A stretch of 64,000 nucleotides of DNA, from NCBI GenBank assembly GCA_030654175.1, contig JAURXZ010000048.1:57213-121212 (forward strand), given 5' to 3'. Below, piece after piece: positions 8,532-19,039 of this stretch. The notes below the pieces were generated by a model. The model ran no database searches. It worked only from the letters and a program-made list of their open reading frames with translations, and was not told the origin of the DNA. This DNA is from Bacteroidia bacterium (GTDB lineage Bacteria > Bacteroidota > Bacteroidia > 2-12-FULL-35-15). Positions within the stretch are counted from its first letter, which is position 1. The number at the start of each line of letters is the position of its first letter. Both the position numbers and the translations under genes were made by a program.

Positions 8532-8601
8532 TCTCAAGCCATTAATCCGACTGCCAAAAGGATAAAAAAATCGTGAACATTATTTGATTAATTTGTAAAA
8601 A

Positions 8602-9516
8602 ATGAAACGTATTTTAACTGGTTTGATCTCCTGTTTATCCTGTCTTTTCGCACTTACGGTATTCTATGGCTATTGTTCAATTAATAACATGAAATCAGCT
8701 GTTTTTGAATACAACCTTTCAAAACCCACAAAAAGTTTTGTTCTGCCGGTTGAACTCAATGAAATTTCGGGCATCACAACTCTTGGTCAAAATGAGATTG
8801 CTTGTGTACAAGATGAAATCGGGACTATTTTTATCTATAATCTAACAAAAGAAACCATTATAAAAGAATATCCGTCCAAATTAATTGGCGATTTTGAAGA
8901 GATAGCCCTTGTTGGAAACACGATGTATTTACTACGAAGTGATGGTGTGCTAATTGAACATTTAAACTATAGTACATTATCCTCTGAAAAGAAAGAATAT
9001 GCACTCCATTTACCATCTACTAATAATGAGGGCCTTTGCTATGATAAAAGAAATAATCGCTTATTAATTGCTGCTAAAAGCAAGGCAGGTAAAGGGAATG
9101 AAAATAAAGATATTCGATTGATCTACGGTTTTGACTTAAAAAACAAAATACTTAGTAAGGAACCTATCTTTAAATTGAGTATTGATAAGATTGAAGAAAA
9201 GGCAAGAGCTATGGAAATACCTATTCCTATGCGAAAAATAAAAAAAACAAAGAAAGAGGTCAGTGATTTTAATTTCAGGCCATCTGCAATAGCTGTGCAT
9301 CCCTTTAGCCATTTGATCTACATTCTATCATCAAGCGACAAATTGCTTTTGATTATGAATGAAAAAGGAATTATCATTCATCTTTTCGCCTTAGATCCTG
9401 TTTTATTCAATAAAGCGGAAGGCATTACATTTTTACCTGACGGAGATATGCTTATCAGTAATGAAGCACAAAAGGGAAAGCCTACTTTGTTGAAGTTTAA
9501 CTATGTTAAAAAATAA
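8602..9516 (+). CDS. SdiA-regulated family beta-propeller-like protein
   Basis: 304 residues with an N-terminal hydrophobic segment (residues 4-24) that acts as a signal or anchor, placing the rest in the periplasm. The body matches the SdiA-regulated/YjiK type, with PVELNEISGITTLGQNEIAC, NNEGLCYDKRNNRLLIAAKS and AEGITFLPDGDMLISNEAQKG marking repeated propeller blades. The function of this family is not established. It is plausibly exported and may bind a ligand or metal through the acidic loops. It ends about 115 nt before the convergent lptB gene. Confidence 0.75.
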   Translation: MKRILTGLISCLSCLFALTVFYGYCSINNMKSAVFEYNLSKPTKSFVLPVELNEISGITTLGQNEIACVQDEIGTIFIYNLTKETIIKEYPSKLIGDFEEIALVGNTMYLLRSDGVLIEHLNYSTLSSEKKEYALHLPSTNNEGLCYDKRNNRLLIAAKSKAGKGNENKDIRLIYGFDLKNKILSKEPIFKLSIDKIEEKARAMEIPIPMRKIKKTKKEVSDFNFRPSAIAVHPFSHLIYILSSSDKLLLIMNEKGIIIHLFALDPVLFNKAEGITFLPDGDMLISNEAQKGKPTLLKFNYVKK

Positions 9517-9631
9517 AAGTTTTTTTGTAATCTAAGTTTCGTTCAGCCCACTCGGGGAACACATATTAGATACTGAAACCTCCGATAGCCATCAGGTCAG
9601 GCTAGTTCAGCATTATATAATATTTATTTTG

Positions 9632-10384
9632 TTAAATAACATTAGTCTGATTGTACTTTTTTTCCCGCAATTCGAAATTTTTGCCCAGGTATACTCTACG
9701 CACTTGTTCATCACCGGCCAACTCTTCAGCGGTTCCGGCTTTCAAAATACTACCTTCAAAAAGTAAATAAGCGCGATCGGTTATTTGCAACGTTTCCTGC
9801 ACATTATGATCAGTAATTAATATACCAATATTTCGTTGTTTAAGTTTTGCGACAATTTGCTGAATATCTTCAACAGCAATAGGATCAACACCTGCAAAGG
9901 GTTCATCTAATAAAATAAATTTAGGATCGGCCGCCAAGCAACGAGCAATTTCTGTACGTCTGCGTTCACCACCGGACAATCTGTCGCCCAAGTTTTTTCG
10001 GATATGCTGCAAATGAAATTCATTCAGCAACTCTTCAAGCTTATCGCTCTGTTCCTGTTTATTTAATTTCGTCATTTCTAATATGGCACGGATATTATCT
10101 TCCACACTCAATTTTCTGAAAACAGATGCTTCCTGCGCTAAATAACCTATTCCGAGCTGTGCCCGCTTGTACATAGGCTCGTTTGTAATATCTTTATCAT
10201 CTAAAAATATCTTACCGGAATTGGGCTGTATCATTCCAACGATCATATAAAATGAAGTAGTTTTCCCTGCACCATTGGGACCTAAAAGCCCAACAATTTC
10301 GCCTTGCTTCACTTCAACGCTTACGTTTTTTGCAACCGTACGGCTTCTGTATTTTTTTATTAAATTATCTGTACGTAAAATCAT
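9632..10384 (-). CDS. lptB: LPS export ABC transporter ATP-binding protein LptB
   Basis: Cytoplasmic ATPase of the LptB2FG complex that pulls lipopolysaccharide out of the inner membrane. The 250 residues show Walker [11 protein letters not shown] (35-43), the LptB-typical [16 protein letters not shown]-loop region, the signature LSGGERRR (136-143), Walker [14 protein letters not shown] (156-168) and the switch His in [15 protein letters not shown] after the signature Gly-Gly separates LptB from the branched-chain amino-acid LivF group. It is 10 nt downstream of the DUF5686 gene on the same strand, so co-transcription is likely. Confidence 0.95.
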   Translation of the reverse strand: MILRTDNLIKKYRSRTVAKNVSVEVKQGEIVGLLGPNGAGKTTSFYMIVGMIQPNSGKIFLDDKDITNEPMYKRAQLGIGYLAQEASVFRKLSVEDNIRAILEMTKLNKQEQSDKLEELLNEFHLQHIRKNLGDRLSGGERRRTEIARCLAADPKFILLDEPFAGVDPIAVEDIQQIVAKLKQRNIGILITDHNVQETLQITDRAYLLFEGSILKAGTAEELAGDEQVRRVYLGKNFELREKKYNQTNVI

Positions 10385-10394
10385 AGTTGTAAAA

Positions 10395-12893
10395 TTAAAA
10401 TGAGAATTGAAGTGTTCCTTTAATACTAAATGGAATAGCTCTTGGATTATCTAAATAAGACATTCGCCAAACAGCATCCAATCTGAAGATCTTAAATATA
10501 TTTTCGATACCTGCTGATGTTTCAATATAAGGGCCTTTATTAAGTGTGGTCAAAAAAGCCGGGAATATAAGCAAATCATTACTCTGTTGATTTGCCCTGC
10601 CAATTAATGCTTTCCCTCCAACTACCTCTCTCCATTTTAATCTGCGCATCAATGGGATTTTATTTAAAAAGAACCCGTCAAAATGGTGGGATATAGTTAA
10701 TGAAGCATACTCGTCACTTACAAATTCGTAGTAATTCATACTGTTATAGGCGTATATGTCGTAAATGTAGGTTTCGTTACCACCATGTATTGTCATTAAG
10801 GGGTAAGGTAATTTGCCCCATGTTTTCCCATATTCTAACACATAATCAAAATATCCAATCGGATTAATCCGAATACGGTCGTCCAGATTTACGGTTAGCT
10901 TTTGATAATCATAATCGCTGAAAAATAAATTTTTAATCCCTAAGGTGTATTGAGCCTGAATAACAGGATAACGTGTTCCTAAACTGGCCCGGGTAAAGGT
11001 CCCGCTGAGGTATTTTTCATCAAATGCAAATCGTGTTAATAAACGCACTTCAGATGTGGTGATGCTCTCCTTAAATGCAGTTTTGGTAGGGGTTTTCTGA
11101 TATTCGTAATGAAAATCAGCCAGAGGCGACATTTGCCTGTTAAAAAAACTTAGCTTAGAACTAAACCCGGTAAACCACTCCCGTTCGATATACGCATTTA
11201 CCTGCTTTACACTTGTTAAATTACGCAGCGGAGTTATTCTAAAAAGTGAGGCAAGAATATTATCGGTAGTAAATCCATTTTGACTCTGCCCTAAAATCTC
11301 ATTATCATTTTTGTAATACATCCCCACGAGGGTTCGTGGTTTTTTTTCAAGAAAACACCGCATTCCAAGACTGTATTTTAATCTTTCATCCCGTGTTCCA
11401 AAAGCCACATACCCGCTTAACTCATACCATTTGCTGAATTTATCGCTGGTACGTCCGCCAAAACGAAAACGCTGACCTTCAATTTCATTGAAACTATATA
11501 TATTGTAATAAGGGCCATACTCAAAGTTACCCTTGGTTTTATATCCTGTTACAAATAATTGTATGATATCAACCCATGTACGGTATATTGGCAATGATTG
11601 CAATGTATCCACCATGTGATAAATTTCCTTTTCATTTTTAGATAAAGAATCATGTCGTTTTTGATTCCAGAAATCATCGGTTTTATTAAAAGCATCATCA
11701 GCAACTTTTAAGTTATCAGTAAGTGAGTAAAATTTATCTTCTTCGGGCTTATTGATCTTAAAATTATTGTAGGAGGCCGTTTTTCGTCCATAAACGCCCA
11801 TCAGAGATTTCACTTTCTGATCAATAGGAAAAGGGTTAAAATCGATTATCAAACGTTCCTTTTGCATCATCCAGGCATTGTCCACATTGGTGTATGTCTG
11901 AACTACAGCAGTTGAATTTATAAAATTAATATTGGCATCCGTGGCAATACTCATTTCTATTTGTTTGATAGCAAATGAAGAATCCGCTGCCCATAAATTC
12001 CCTGTAAAAGTTAACTCCTGCTTACGTTTTGGTTTAAATTGCAATTGATAACATTTATGGCCGTCAATTTCCATACTATCAATCAAATAAAATTTGTAAA
12101 AAAACAGTGCATTATCCGAAATAGGGCTGATGAAGGTTTTACTGAACACGATAATCGTATTGTCGTATATATTTACTTTCTGATACATATCACCCATGAA
12201 CTGGGAAACACTTGCATTTTCAAGACCTGCAACTTTACTTGCCTTAATAATTTCGTTATGTGTTTTCGGACTTTTCCGATAATAATATTCAGACAAGGAT
12301 TCGGTCATAAAAACCGGTAAATAAGGCTTTTCCCGCACATTGGAACTATCAATATTGTCGAAAATAAAAGAAAAAGGCTGAAGCAGTTTTTTGTTTTTAA
12401 ACTCATCGGGAATATTATTCAAATCAAATTCTATTTTGTTGTAGGCCTCATATTCGTATGCATTCAGCTCCTCGCTATCGTTTTTATCTTTATTTGCAAT
12501 AATTTTTCGCAGGATACGGTGGGCAGGATTTTCACCCGGACGTACTTCTACGGTAACCAGATCGACACCTTGAGTAAGTCCGATGTTTATTTCCTGCGTA
12601 GCACCATATTTGATGGCTCTTACCACACGATTATAGCCAACAAAAGAAATAATAATAGAATCACACTTCTCGGATGTGGAAACAGTGTAATTACCTTCAA
12701 TATCACTTGCACCGGCAGCTTTAGTTCCTTTCAAAAGCACATTAACAAAGGGCAATGGTTCACGTGTGATCGCATCAACTATTTTTCCGCTCACTTTGGT
12801 GGTTTGAGCGAAACAGGACGGAGGCAAGGCAAGCATCAGCATTGACGATACAAATACAACCTGTAATAAATAATATTTAAATATTTTAGTCAA
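10395..12893 (-). CDS. DUF5686 outer-membrane protein with carboxypeptidase-regulatory domain
   Basis: 832 residues. A signal peptide (PPSCFAQ) is followed by a carboxypeptidase-D-regulatory-like domain ([20 protein letters not shown], residues about 34-115). The DUF5686 region then ends in what looks like an outer-membrane beta barrel with a terminal aromatic residue (GTLQFSF). The family is common in Bacteroidota. Its function is unsettled, but the architecture suggests surface assembly or nutrient handling. It sits between tatC (171 nt upstream, same strand) and lptB (10 nt downstream), a good neighbourhood for envelope biogenesis. A CAAATTTA motif at 12953-12960 (TAAATTTG on the coding strand) could be its -7 box. 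Confidence 0.85.
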   Translation of the reverse strand: MTKIFKYYLLQVVFVSSMLMLALPPSCFAQTTKVSGKIVDAITREPLPFVNVLLKGTKAAGASDIEGNYTVSTSEKCDSIIISFVGYNRVVRAIKYGATQEINIGLTQGVDLVTVEVRPGENPAHRILRKIIANKDKNDSEELNAYEYEAYNKIEFDLNNIPDEFKNKKLLQPFSFIFDNIDSSNVREKPYLPVFMTESLSEYYYRKSPKTHNEIIKASKVAGLENASVSQFMGDMYQKVNIYDNTIIVFSKTFISPISDNALFFYKFYLIDSMEIDGHKCYQLQFKPKRKQELTFTGNLWAADSSFAIKQIEMSIATDANINFINSTAVVQTYTNVDNAWMMQKERLIIDFNPFPIDQKVKSLMGVYGRKTASYNNFKINKPEEDKFYSLTDNLKVADDAFNKTDDFWNQKRHDSLSKNEKEIYHMVDTLQSLPIYRTWVDIIQLFVTGYKTKGNFEYGPYYNIYSFNEIEGQRFRFGGRTSDKFSKWYELSGYVAFGTRDERLKYSLGMRCFLEKKPRTLVGMYYKNDNEILGQSQNGFTTDNILASLFRITPLRNLTSVKQVNAYIEREWFTGFSSKLSFFNRQMSPLADFHYEYQKTPTKTAFKESITTSEVRLLTRFAFDEKYLSGTFTRASLGTRYPVIQAQYTLGIKNLFFSDYDYQKLTVNLDDRIRINPIGYFDYVLEYGKTWGKLPYPLMTIHGGNETYIYDIYAYNSMNYYEFVSDEYASLTISHHFDGFFLNKIPLMRRLKWREVVGGKALIGRANQQSNDLLIFPAFLTTLNKGPYIETSAGIENIFKIFRLDAVWRMSYLDNPRAIPFSIKGTLQFSF

Positions 12894-13064
12894 TGTTTAA
12901 AGTTGAAAATGTATTATTACACAATTACTTGATTATGAAAAACGAATTATTACAAATTTACAAAACTGTATTGATTATTTTACAGGTTAAGAAATAAATG
13001 AAATATATAACGAAATGTAACCGGTTAAATTGTTTATTTTATCAATTGCCCGCTTATAAATCAA

Positions 13065-13901
13065 TTAAGATTTAATTCGTTTTTTAATTACATAACCCGA
13101 AACAAAAATACTTGCCTCATAGAGGAAATAAAGAGGGAAAGCCACCAGCATTTGCGAGGTAACATCCGGAGAAGGGGTAATAATGGCAGCTGCCACCAAT
13201 ATCACTACCACAGCATGTTTGCGATATTTACGCATAAACTCCGGAGTGATTAATCCAAACTTGGTTAAAAAATAAACCAATACAGGCAACTCAAACACAA
13301 TTCCGGAAGCAAGAGTAAGGGTTGTAATGGTTGAAATATAAGAATCCATGGTGAAATTATTTTCAACCATTTTACTTACCTGATAATTACCTAAAAAATT
13401 AATTGATAAAGGAACAATAACGTAATAGCTGAATAAGACCCCGGTTAAAAACAATAAAGTAGATGCAATAATGAATCCAGTGGAGGCCTTTTTTTCTTTG
13501 TCGCGCAAAGCAGGTTTGATAAAACGCCATATTTCCCATAATAAATATGGAGAACCGATTATTACGCCTCCTAAAAAGGAAATCCACATTAATGAAGTAA
13601 ATTGATCGCCTAAACCAAGGCTTTGAAGTTTAAAAGTATAATGGCCAAAACATAACTGATCGCCAAGGTTGAGAAAATGCGATAGCTGACAAAAGCCGCG
13701 ATAAGTGACAAAATCGCTGGAAAGCGGACCGAAAATAACAGTATCAAATAAAAACTCGGGGAAGCAGAATAAAACTCCGGTTATTACCAGCACCACTAAT
13801 ACTGAACGGACAAGGTGACCACGCAATGCATCAATATGGCCCCAAAAGGACATTTCACCTGATGCATTTTTTGATTTATTAAAAAGTCCGAGTAGTGCCA
13901 T
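13065..13901 (-). CDS. tatC: Sec-independent protein translocase TatC
   Basis: Core membrane component of the twin-arginine translocase; it binds the signal peptides of folded cargo. The N-terminus reads EMSFWGHIDALRGHLVRS, the TatC signature with the invariant Glu and Arg. The periplasmic and cytoplasmic loops contain WRFIKPALRDKEKK and VYFLTKFGLITPEFMRKYRKH, with the conserved Phe-Pro block seen as IFELPVLVYFL nearby. Six hydrophobic segments fit TatC. Length 278. No tatA is adjacent. Confidence 0.94.
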   Translation of the reverse strand: MALLGLFNKSKNASGEMSFWGHIDALRGHLVRSVLVVLVITGVLFCFPEFLFDTVIFGPLSSDFVTYRGFCQLSHFLNLGDQLCFGHYTFKLQSLGLGDQFTSLMWISFLGGVIIGSPYLLWEIWRFIKPALRDKEKKASTGFIIASTLLFLTGVLFSYYVIVPLSINFLGNYQVSKMVENNFTMDSYISTITTLTLASGIVFELPVLVYFLTKFGLITPEFMRKYRKHAVVVILVAAAIITPSPDVTSQMLVAFPLYFLYEASIFVSGYVIKKRIKS

Positions 13902-13985
13902 TAATTGGGATGTAAAGTTAATAGAATTTAGTTCATTTTGTATAGATCAATTCACTAACTAAAAAATTACTTACTTTTGAAACGT

Positions 13986-15401
13986 ATGAAACAAAATTCT
14001 GGCTGGTATTTATCTATTGCAACTATTGCAATTGTTGCAATAATGCTTCTATCCTTACATTTCGGATGGTTAAACATGTTTTTTTATGGTGCAGAGCTGA
14101 AACCTAATGTTCAGGGAATCGATTATTTTGCGGTGCCCAAATCATTTTTGAATCTTCTTGAAGGGCGAAGTATCTTTGACACCTGGGGCGGGACTCCTTA
14201 TGGCCCACACTCCACGTGGTACCTAGCACATCCGGCATTCAGCCTTTTTGTGGCTTCCTGGTTTTCCTTTTTTTCGCCATGGACCAGTTACTGGTTATTT
14301 GCCCTTTTTTCATTAGGGGTAATGGCATATTGCGGATACCTGGTCTCAAAAACAACCACAAATAATTTTAAAAAACATCTCTCCTACTTTTTAATGTTAT
14401 GCGCCTTCCCTACTTATTGGATGCTGTTTGTCGGTAATATGCATGCTCCTTTGGTACTGGCACTTACCTTAATTTTAGTTTCCATTTACGAATTAACATA
14501 TTCTGAGAATGAAAAGGATATAAGAGCCGCTAATAAAAAACTGCTTATAGGTTTACTTATTTCTTTTTTCAGCAAACCCATTGTATTGCTAATGCTTCCT
14601 CTGCTTCTTTTAACAAAAGAAACACGCAAAACAACCATTAAAAGTTTAATTATCTATTCTGTTGTCTCTTTGCTTTTTATATTATTACCCCAATTAAATC
14701 CCCAAGGGGTTGGTTTTAATAAACTGCTAAGTATTGTCTTCGACTTCGATTTTATAAAAGAAAATATGAACATTTATAAAAACCACTTTGTTTTGAACGA
14801 ATATATGAGAGACAATAGTATTCATTGGTTGAATTTAATTGCACAATCTGAATACAAACTGATGCATATTGACGTTTTTTCATTACCGGTTTTTATTGAT
14901 ACGATCGCTGAAAAAGCTACACCTTCAGGTATTTATAAAATACCGATCTATGTTAGTTTGTTTTTATCAATAGGAGTGGCATTTATTGAAGATAAAAAGA
15001 TCCGCCTGGAAAGTACGTTATTGTTGGTGATGGCCATTTCATTGTCCTTCTTTTTAAGTTATAATACCGTATGGGAATACCAATTTACCTCGGTATTACC
15101 AATCCTTGCATTATTGCCGATATTAAAAGAAAAAGATGTTTTTTATAAAAAATACATTTCAATCATGTTCTATGTTGGAATATTTTTGTGTCTGCCGAGT
15201 TTATACTTTTTATTCCGTGGTGGCGATTTCAGCGGCAATGCCTTAACATGGATCCGCCTCGACAGGATCATTCCGGTACTTATCTTATTTTTAATAATGA
15301 TTTTTCAGGTGATTGTGGTAGTGAAGAAACATGCAAATTTTAAACGTTTTAATAAAATTAGTGTTCCGGAAAATTTACCTCAGAAATTATTTTTTGATTG
15401 A
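13986..15401 (+). CDS. Polytopic membrane protein, GT-C glycosyltransferase-like
   Basis: 471 residues, almost entirely hydrophobic with about eleven membrane segments. The first loop (GIDYFAVPKSFLNLLEGRSI then YGPHSTWYLAHPAF) has the layout of the GT87/DUF2029-type mannosyltransferases, which use polyprenyl-phosphate sugars on the outer side of the membrane. A frame extension begins at TTG 13977, but I prefer the ATG at 13986 (MKQNSGWYLS). A TACTTTTG box lies at 13972-13979, close enough that a leaderless message is possible. It opens a run of similar genes on this strand. The precise sugar and acceptor are unknown. Confidence 0.65.
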   Translation: MKQNSGWYLSIATIAIVAIMLLSLHFGWLNMFFYGAELKPNVQGIDYFAVPKSFLNLLEGRSIFDTWGGTPYGPHSTWYLAHPAFSLFVASWFSFFSPWTSYWLFALFSLGVMAYCGYLVSKTTTNNFKKHLSYFLMLCAFPTYWMLFVGNMHAPLVLALTLILVSIYELTYSENEKDIRAANKKLLIGLLISFFSKPIVLLMLPLLLLTKETRKTTIKSLIIYSVVSLLFILLPQLNPQGVGFNKLLSIVFDFDFIKENMNIYKNHFVLNEYMRDNSIHWLNLIAQSEYKLMHIDVFSLPVFIDTIAEKATPSGIYKIPIYVSLFLSIGVAFIEDKKIRLESTLLLVMAISLSFFLSYNTVWEYQFTSVLPILALLPILKEKDVFYKKYISIMFYVGIFLCLPSLYFLFRGGDFSGNALTWIRLDRIIPVLILFLIMIFQVIVVVKKHANFKRFNKISVPENLPQKLFFD

Positions 15402-15533
15402 TGGGGTGTAAAAAAATCGGAATACAGTTAAATACAATTCATAAACGCCAGCATTTAAAAATAATTAATAACATGAACACATTTTATTTTATCAGTTATT
15501 ATTCATAAACGTATCAATTTGCCAAAAAAAACA

Positions 15534-17009
15534 ATGAATGCCAACTTTTTGCAAAAGTTTCGAAAAACTGAAACCATCCTGCTTGGCGTTTTGCTATATG
15601 GGATTGTTTTGGTTTATACTTATCAGTATTTTCAGATTGCCAACAAATATGAACCCTGGACCACTGATGAGTTTTTCTACTATATAGAAGCCAAAGCCAT
15701 CGCAGCCCACAATATTTATCAAACACCTGCCAGTTTAGATGGCAACACCTCATATATCGGTGATTTTGGCTTTCATGGAATTAGCTACGCAATCAAAGAT
15801 GGCTGGTTATCTAAACTGCTTTTTCAAACAGAAGACCCACCATTAGTATTGATCAATTTCCTCACCTGTCTGGCTACTTTAGCACTCATTCTTCTGTTCA
15901 AGCCTTTCACACTGAACACCAGAATAAAAATAGCGCTGGTTGTGGCCACTCACTACGTATTGTTTTCCTTTACACTTTCCTATATGCAAGAAACCATCCA
16001 GTATTTTTTTGCAGTGCTGGCATTAAGATCTCTTTACCTTATTTATTTACAAGAAAATACTTCGAGAAGTAATTATCTATGGTATTACCTTTTAATTATC
16101 ATTCTTGCTATCACCTTCCGCTATGGTTGGTTTATGTGGGGAGCCGGATTATTACCATTGGCAAACAATTTCAAAAGTTTTTCTAAGTGGGCTCTAGTTG
16201 CAGTCGGTCTTCTGTTTTTGGGAATATTCTTCAGCCGATATATCTCAGCACCTTATCCATATGGGGAGTTGGTTGCAGATACACTTATCAGGACAGAAAA
16301 ATTTTCATTATTGAATTCATTGAACATCATTTATCAAAAGTTTTCTCACAACTTACAATTATTTTTAACTCCAACCGAAATATTAGCAACTACCATAATG
16401 CGATATTTATTGTTGGTATTATTAATTGTCAATTCCTGGTATGCGATAGTTAAGCGCAACAAATTTACAATTGGTTGTGCATTGATTGGATGGGCTTATT
16501 TTATAGCTTGTCTGGCTTTTTATGCTGTATATTGGGGATATGATGAGAGGGCTTTGGCTGTGTTGAACCCTTTGTTGGCCTTTTCTCTTATAGGTAATTT
16601 TAATTCCCTGATTTTTTATCCGGTACTTGCAATTCAACTATGGCTTTTTCCTGGGATAGTTAAAACAACAAAAACTCGTAATATGGAATCTATTGCACTA
16701 AATGCTTCTTCATCTGAACGAAAATCAAGGGAAGCCTCTTATTCAAAAATTAAAGAACTGATTACGGATGACCATAGTGTTGTGGTTGCGATTGATGTGG
16801 CATTTATACTTCATGGAACAACAAACTACTTTTTTCATTTCCCATTAATAAACAGCAAAGGATATCCAATTCACTATAGAATTCATCTTAAAGGGATTGA
16901 TTTAAGAGAAACTCACCCGGCCCAATACATACTTGTAACCAATAATGAAACGAAAAACAACACATTGATTTATAGTGACCACTGGATAAAATTGTATCGA
17001 CTTTTTTAA
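15534..17009 (+). CDS. Polytopic membrane protein with C-terminal soluble tail, GT-C-like
   Basis: 491 residues from the ATG at 15534 (a TTG at 15519 would add five residues). About ten membrane segments follow a first loop with acidic TDEFFYYIEAKAI, which resembles the Asp/Glu motif of GT-C transferases such as ArnT/GT39. The final 100 residues (from NASSSERKSREASYSKIKE) are soluble, probably periplasmic. I cannot name a close family. It follows the previous gene by 132 nt and likely belongs to the same surface-glycan region. Confidence 0.6.
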   Translation: MNANFLQKFRKTETILLGVLLYGIVLVYTYQYFQIANKYEPWTTDEFFYYIEAKAIAAHNIYQTPASLDGNTSYIGDFGFHGISYAIKDGWLSKLLFQTEDPPLVLINFLTCLATLALILLFKPFTLNTRIKIALVVATHYVLFSFTLSYMQETIQYFFAVLALRSLYLIYLQENTSRSNYLWYYLLIIILAITFRYGWFMWGAGLLPLANNFKSFSKWALVAVGLLFLGIFFSRYISAPYPYGELVADTLIRTEKFSLLNSLNIIYQKFSHNLQLFLTPTEILATTIMRYLLLVLLIVNSWYAIVKRNKFTIGCALIGWAYFIACLAFYAVYWGYDERALAVLNPLLAFSLIGNFNSLIFYPVLAIQLWLFPGIVKTTKTRNMESIALNASSSERKSREASYSKIKELITDDHSVVVAIDVAFILHGTTNYFFHFPLINSKGYPIHYRIHLKGIDLRETHPAQYILVTNNETKNNTLIYSDHWIKLYRLF

Positions 17010-17062
17010 TTGAATCAAATTATAATTTGATGACAATGCTTATAATTTCAAGGATTTAAAAT

Positions 17063-17096
17063 TTTGGAATAATTTTGGAAAATAAAGTTATATTTG
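17063..17096 (+). promoter_or_regulatory. Putative Bacteroidota promoter
   Basis: TTTG (17063-17066), 22 nt, then TATATTTG (17089-17096), an exact TAnnTTTG -7 box. The predicted transcription start lies near 17103, about 85 nt upstream of the ATG at 17189. Confidence 0.45.
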
Positions 17097-17188
17097 TGGT
17101 ATAAAGGATGTTTTTTTATGCTTCTTAATTTTAATCCTTGACTTAAATATTTCCCTTCTTCTTTTAAATCATTTAGAGGGCTATAACT

Positions 17189-18406
17189 ATGAACTTTTTA
17201 ATAAAAAACAAAAACTTCTATTTCAGTATTATTTTTTTTATCACTCTATTGTTCTCTGCATTGCGAATAATAAGTTCATTCCCTAGTACAAATTATGGTG
17301 ATGAATTAACTTATTACGGTCAAGCAAAAAATATACTGGAACATGGACCGAGTGGATTTCAAATGAATGCAATTTTTTTTTTGAAAGACCCTCTGTCCCA
17401 TCTGTATCCTCCGCCAATACGTATTGCACATACTTTTTTTTCGGCAGTAGCCCTCAAATTTTCTGATACATTCAGAGCACTATCATTCCTGTCTCTTTCC
17501 TTTTTTATTACTCATTGTATTGTTTGCTTTTTTTTTATAAAAAAGTATTGGGGCGAAACAGCCTCACTTATTGGAGGACTCTTGATTTGCTTATCACCTT
17601 TAAGCTGTGGTCTGGCAGGTAGAGCCCTTTCTGAATCCGGATTTTATTTATTTTTCACTTTGTCAATATTTTCACTTATTGATTATTTGTATAAGCCAGG
17701 ATTATTTAAAGTAGTTTTATTTATACTATTCTTCAGTATTTGTCTTCTGATAAAAGAAAGCGCTGTCTTTATTTTACCTTTTTTCAGTTTGATATTATTA
17801 GTTGAAAAGTTTTATCTCAAAAAGGATCTTAATATTATACATATTTTCATGTTGATGTTAAGCCCCCTTTTGTTAATTTTTTGCATATATCTGCTTGCGC
17901 TTGGAGATCTCAACAATGTAATGGATATTTTTAACGTGATGAGGGAAATTAATTTAAGTGTACCTCACACTTATATTCTTTGGTATAATTCTGGGCCTTG
18001 GTATCAGTATTTTGTAGATTATTTTATTTTGTCTCCTTTCACTTCATTGCTTTTCCTTTTTTTTGTCGGACATTATTTTACAAATCAGAAAAACCATATG
18101 CAACAAATTACTTTTTTAATTTTGTTTTTTGTTTATTTTATGATTGTGTTTTCATTTCTACCCAAAAATGTACGTTATGCCCAACCCTTAGATTTAATTT
18201 ACAGAATCAGTTCTGCTTTAATGGTAATTCAGCTATTTAAAAAATCTAATCTTTCAATTGGAATAAAAAGAACAATTGTTATTTCTTTTTTTACATTAAT
18301 TCTCATGAATGATTTTTGGTCATATCGAAATTTTTTCGTTGTACATAATATTTATGACCCGATGTCTTATAATTTGCTGATTTCCGCTGGATTTTTTGGT
18401 GGTTAG
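17189..18406 (+). CDS. ArnT/GT39-like membrane glycosyltransferase
   Basis: 405 residues with about ten membrane segments. The first extracytoplasmic loop carries the acidic motif NYGDELTYYGQAKNILEHG, matching the D/E-containing loop of GT-C enzymes (ArnT, PMT) that bind the lipid-linked sugar donor. The segment LYPPPIRIAHTFFSAVALK also fits that family. The protein ends soon after its last hydrophobic helix, and its C-terminal periplasmic domain is shorter than usual; the separate 150-residue gene that follows may supply one. A promoter is predicted at 17063-17096. Confidence 0.65.
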   Translation: MNFLIKNKNFYFSIIFFITLLFSALRIISSFPSTNYGDELTYYGQAKNILEHGPSGFQMNAIFFLKDPLSHLYPPPIRIAHTFFSAVALKFSDTFRALSFLSLSFFITHCIVCFFFIKKYWGETASLIGGLLICLSPLSCGLAGRALSESGFYLFFTLSIFSLIDYLYKPGLFKVVLFILFFSICLLIKESAVFILPFFSLILLVEKFYLKKDLNIIHIFMLMLSPLLLIFCIYLLALGDLNNVMDIFNVMREINLSVPHTYILWYNSGPWYQYFVDYFILSPFTSLLFLFFVGHYFTNQKNHMQQITFLILFFVYFMIVFSFLPKNVRYAQPLDLIYRISSALMVIQLFKKSNLSIGIKRTIVISFFTLILMNDFWSYRNFFVVHNIYDPMSYNLLISAGFFGG

Positions 18407-18586
18407 TTTTATTCATCATTTTATAAAATGACATAACAAATTAAAAGGCTGGTGCTTTTAATATAATCATCCAATCTTTTTTTAAGGTGGGATTTGAAAC
18501 TTCAAATCAGAAATTTCTGAATTAAAAAAAACAGTTCATAAAACATCAACCATAAATCAGATTACCCCATAAGCATTACAAAAAAA

Positions 18587-19039
18587 ATGAAACCTACTGC
18601 ACGAGTTATTAATATCATCAATAACATTCTATTGTTAGCTTTATTAGGTATAATAACAACGCAGCTATATATTACATTTCTTAAACATGAGGAAAAATTC
18701 GAAAATCCACTACGTTTTATTAACCAAAACTATGGGAATGATTACATTTCTCAATATGGCAAACGTTTTGATGAAATAAAAACAATGTTCCCTAAGCCCA
18801 CTCATTTAACATACGTGGGGGAAGCTAATGAATCCTTTGAAATGGGTACGTTTCATTATGTACTTACTCAATATTTCCTTTCTCCTAATTTAATTTTTAC
18901 AGATAATACTATTGGTGATACTGTAATCTATAACCTTTACATTTCAAAACAACTTAATCCTGCTACTAATTTCCATTTGAATAATGGGTGGCATGTGGTT
19001 AAGGATTTTAACAATGGGTTAATTATACTTACTAAATGA
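18587..19039 (+). CDS. Single-pass membrane protein of unknown function, partner of GT-C gene
   Basis: 150 residues. One membrane helix (residues about 9-30) precedes a soluble domain that should face the periplasm. No named domain is recognised. The phrases THLTYVGEANESF and FHYVLTQYFLSPNLIFTDN resemble the soluble proteins often encoded next to Bacteroidota membrane glycosyltransferases (from memory, not checked). Its stop overlaps the start of the next gene by 4 nt (ATGA at 19036), so the two are translationally coupled and probably work together. Confidence 0.7.
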   Translation: MKPTARVINIINNILLLALLGIITTQLYITFLKHEEKFENPLRFINQNYGNDYISQYGKRFDEIKTMFPKPTHLTYVGEANESFEMGTFHYVLTQYFLSPNLIFTDNTIGDTVIYNLYISKQLNPATNFHLNNGWHVVKDFNNGLIILTK